A stretch of DNA of 64,000 nucleotides from Paraconexibacter antarcticus (GTDB taxonomy: Bacteria > Actinomycetota > Thermoleophilia > Solirubrobacterales > Solirubrobacteraceae), in the NCBI RefSeq assembly GCF_024220175.1, contig NZ_CP098502.1:4406514-4470513 (forward strand), read 5' to 3'. This document shows, piece by piece, positions 62,333 to 64,000 of this stretch; position 1 is the first letter of the stretch, and the number at the start of each line of letters is the position of its first letter. The translations under genes and the position numbers were made by a program. Below the pieces are notes generated by a model, which did no database searches, was not told the origin of the DNA, and saw nothing but the letters and a program-made list of their open reading frames with translations.

Positions 62333-64000
62333 ATGGTGACGCTGCTGCTGTTCGCCCTGCTCGCCGGGGCCCTCACGGCGGTCACGCCGTGCTGCCTGCC
62401 GGTGCTGCCGACGCTGCTGTCGGCGTCGGCGACCGGTGGGCGCCGACGCCCGATTGCGATCGTGCTCGGCCTGGTCAGCACTCACTTTTTGACGATCGTC
62501 TTGCTGGCCTCCGTCGTCAAGGGCGTGGGTCTGGCGGACGGGGCGACACGGACGTTTTCGGTCCTCGTGCTCGCTGGGCTCGGCGTGGCCTTCTTCTGGC
62601 CGCCGGTGCTGTACCGGATCGAGAGGGTCTTCGCGCCCGTCTCGCGCCTCGGGCCCAAGAACGCCGGCGACGGCGTCATGTCCGGTCTGGCGGTCGGCGG
62701 GGCACTCGGATTCGTCTACGCGCCGTGCGCGGGCCCGATCCTTGCCGCAGTGATCTCGGTCAGCGCCACTCAAGGTGCCTCCGGCAAGACGGCGGAGGTG
62801 GCGCTCGCCTACTCGATCGGGTCGGGCTTTGCTCTGTTTGCCGTGGCCAAAGGTGGCCGCCGCCTGTTGGCCGGCCGCGCGGCGAGCCTGCAGCGGGCGA
62901 CCGGCGCGGTGATGCTCGTGACCGCGGTGGCGATGGCGGCCAACCTGGACATCCGCTTTCAGACCGCGCTGGCCAACGACTTCCCGCGGTTCATCTCCAA
63001 CCCCACCCGCGGGATCGAGAAGACCGACGCCGTGCAGAAGGGCCTGGCCGACGTGCGCGGCAAACCGAAGTTCGTCTCCCCGCCCGCTACCGCCGACGCA
63101 CGGCCCGCGGCGGCCAGGACCCCGGCGAGGGAGTCCGCGGGCCCGGCGGCCGCGGTCCCGGCCAAGCTCCCCGTGCTCGGCACCGCCCCGGAGCTCACCG
63201 GCACCGGCCGGTGGTTCAACTCCGCGCCGCGGACCTTGAAGAGCCTGCGCGGCAAGGTGGTCCTTGTGGACTTCTGGACCTACACGTGCATCAACTGCAT
63301 CCGCACCTTCCCCGCGCTGCGCTCCCTCGACCAGCGCTACCGCAGCAAGGGCCTGACGATCATCGGCGTGCACACCCCCGAGTTCGGCTTCGAGAAGGAC
63401 GCGGGCAACGTCAAGGACGCCGTCGCGCAGAACAAGCTGCGCTACCCCGTGGTCCAGGACAACCACTACGGCACCTGGAACGCCTTCGGCAACAAGTCCT
63501 GGCCCGGCGACTACCTCATCGACGCCAAAGGCCGCGTGCGCTACGCGCATGCCGGCGAGGGCGACGACGCCCAGACCGAAGCCGCTGTGCGCAGCCTGCT
63601 GCGCGAAGCCGGCGCGACCGGGGTCGCCGGCCGCGCCCCAGCGCCAGCGCCGGTCGAGCAAGCCGCAATCGGCGAGTCCACCCCCGAGACCTACCTCGGC
63701 CTCAACCGCGCCGCCGGATTCACCCAGCGACCGCACCGCGGCCTGCACACCTACCACGCCGCAAGCCAACTCCAGGCCAGCCAGTTCGCGCTGGACGGAC
63801 GCTGGAAGATCGGCGGCGAGTCAGCCCTCGCAGTCCGGGGGGCCTCGATCTCAACGCGCATCCAGGCCCGCAAGCTGTTCCTCGTCCTCGCCTCCAAGGG
63901 CGACATCCCCCGTAAGGTGCAGGTGCTCGTCGACGGGCAACCGATCACCGACGACATCGCCGGCGAAGACGTCCACGGCGGCGTGGCGACAATCAGGGCA
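62333..64000 (+). CDS. dipZ: DipZ-like fused CcdA-thioredoxin protein (3' end beyond window)
   Basis: From ATG 62333 the frame is open to the window end (556 residues seen). The N-terminal 230 residues are a CcdA-type membrane domain with AVTPCCLPVLPTLLSASATG and FVYAPCAGPILAAVISVSAT. An Ala/Pro linker (about 240-285) leads to a TlpA-like thioredoxin domain: VVLVDFWTYTCINCIRTFPA, where CINC is the redox pair, then GVHTPEFGFEKD and SWPGDYLIDAKGRVRYAHAG. A C-terminal beta domain begins near 450 (ETYLGLNRAAGF). This order is that of mycobacterial DipZ, about 700 residues, so some 100-150 residues are probably missing. It carries reducing power across the membrane and delivers it outside. Confidence 0.9.
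   Translation, partial: MVTLLLFALLAGALTAVTPCCLPVLPTLLSASATGGRRRPIAIVLGLVSTHFLTIVLLASVVKGVGLADGATRTFSVLVLAGLGVAFFWPPVLYRIERVFAPVSRLGPKNAGDGVMSGLAVGGALGFVYAPCAGPILAAVISVSATQGASGKTAEVALAYSIGSGFALFAVAKGGRRLLAGRAASLQRATGAVMLVTAVAMAANLDIRFQTALANDFPRFISNPTRGIEKTDAVQKGLADVRGKPKFVSPPATADARPAAARTPARESAGPAAAVPAKLPVLGTAPELTGTGRWFNSAPRTLKSLRGKVVLVDFWTYTCINCIRTFPALRSLDQRYRSKGLTIIGVHTPEFGFEKDAGNVKDAVAQNKLRYPVVQDNHYGTWNAFGNKSWPGDYLIDAKGRVRYAHAGEGDDAQTEAAVRSLLREAGATGVAGRAPAPAPVEQAAIGESTPETYLGLNRAAGFTQRPHRGLHTYHAASQLQASQFALDGRWKIGGESALAVRGASISTRIQARKLFLVLASKGDIPRKVQVLVDGQPITDDIAGEDVHGGVATIRA

Noticed and set aside
62096-63769. Long minus-strand open frame opposite dipZ
   Set aside because: Shadow composition; the plus strand carries CcdA and thioredoxin motifs in order.
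1-64000. tRNA, rRNA or CRISPR arrays
   Set aside because: I saw no regular short repeats with spacers, no rRNA-like conserved stretches and no cloverleaf I could support; a tRNA search program would be needed to exclude small RNA genes.

Overview
The window is a very GC-rich stretch (roughly 70% by eye) with tightly packed genes, many ATGA/GTGA start-stop overlaps and short intergenic gaps. The gene families are actinobacterial: TcpE/VirB4-type conjugation genes, an F420-type luciferase-like oxidoreductase, MMPL and DHA2 transporters, many TetR regulators, and DipZ. A secreted collagen-like protein at 11462-11998, whose N-terminus is typical of Solirubrobacterales, points to the class Thermoleophilia (Conexibacter/Solirubrobacter/Patulibacter-like). 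This lineage call is inference. Conjugation genes, an IS3 element with intact target duplications, duplicated cassettes and gene remnants suggest a plasmid or an accessory island.

Layout. (1) 1-7359, minus strand: mating-pore operon of a TcpE/VirB4-type conjugative element, headed by an ArsR-like regulator and ending in a lytic transglycosylase cut by the window edge. (2) 7962-12283, plus: an ECF-like sigma factor fused to an anti-sigma-like zinc finger, a membrane anchor and an outer tail, followed by a large secreted Ig-like protein, a collagen-like protein and a small membrane protein. (3) 12284-13542: decayed DNA with a broken cupredoxin gene and remnants of regulators found elsewhere in the window. 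(4) 13543-20428: an ABM-like protein, a DHA2 exporter, an MMPL transporter carrying a C-terminal TetR DNA-binding domain, a divergent TetR gene, another MFS exporter and an EthR-like TetR gene. (5) 20457-26840: two paralogous cytochrome P450-thioesterase cassettes in opposite orientation, one continuing into a GMC oxidoreductase and the other into an LLM oxidoreductase. They converge on two 65-bp repeats containing a GC palindrome. (6) 26956-32284: DHA2 exporter, TetR plus thioesterase, BtrH-like protein and CoA-transferase. (7) 41855-32292, minus: a soluble di-iron monooxygenase operon in propane-monooxygenase order (alpha, reductase, beta, coupling protein), then GMC oxidoreductase, acyl-CoA ligase, acyl-CoA dehydrogenase and enoyl-CoA-reductase-like SDR. 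A second acyl-CoA dehydrogenase is divergent. (8) 43370-47695: GAF-LuxR regulators, an SCP2-like protein, a third TetR paralogue and a GAF-only protein. (9) 48360-52601: metal-responsive ArsR with a DUF318/YHS permease, a DUF305 lipoprotein and a thioredoxin-like lipoprotein. (10) 52730-54039: IS3 element inside a methyltransferase-like gene. (11) 54494-64000: Lgt-like enzyme, TlpA, CcdA, SRPBCC protein, methyltransferases, a multi-cysteine radical SAM enzyme, PlsC-like protein and DipZ. Three divergent promoters here share a TACTA-N6/7-TAGTA inverted repeat.

How the genes may work together. Region 7 reads as oxidation of a hydrocarbon or ether by the di-iron enzyme, oxidation of the alcohol, CoA activation and beta-oxidation-like steps. 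Regions 5 and 6 look like oxidation of a hydrophobic or terpenoid compound with dedicated export and TetR control. Regions 9 and 11 look like metal/thiol stress and envelope or lipid modification. Substrates cannot be read from sequence. I recognised no tRNA, rRNA or CRISPR array.
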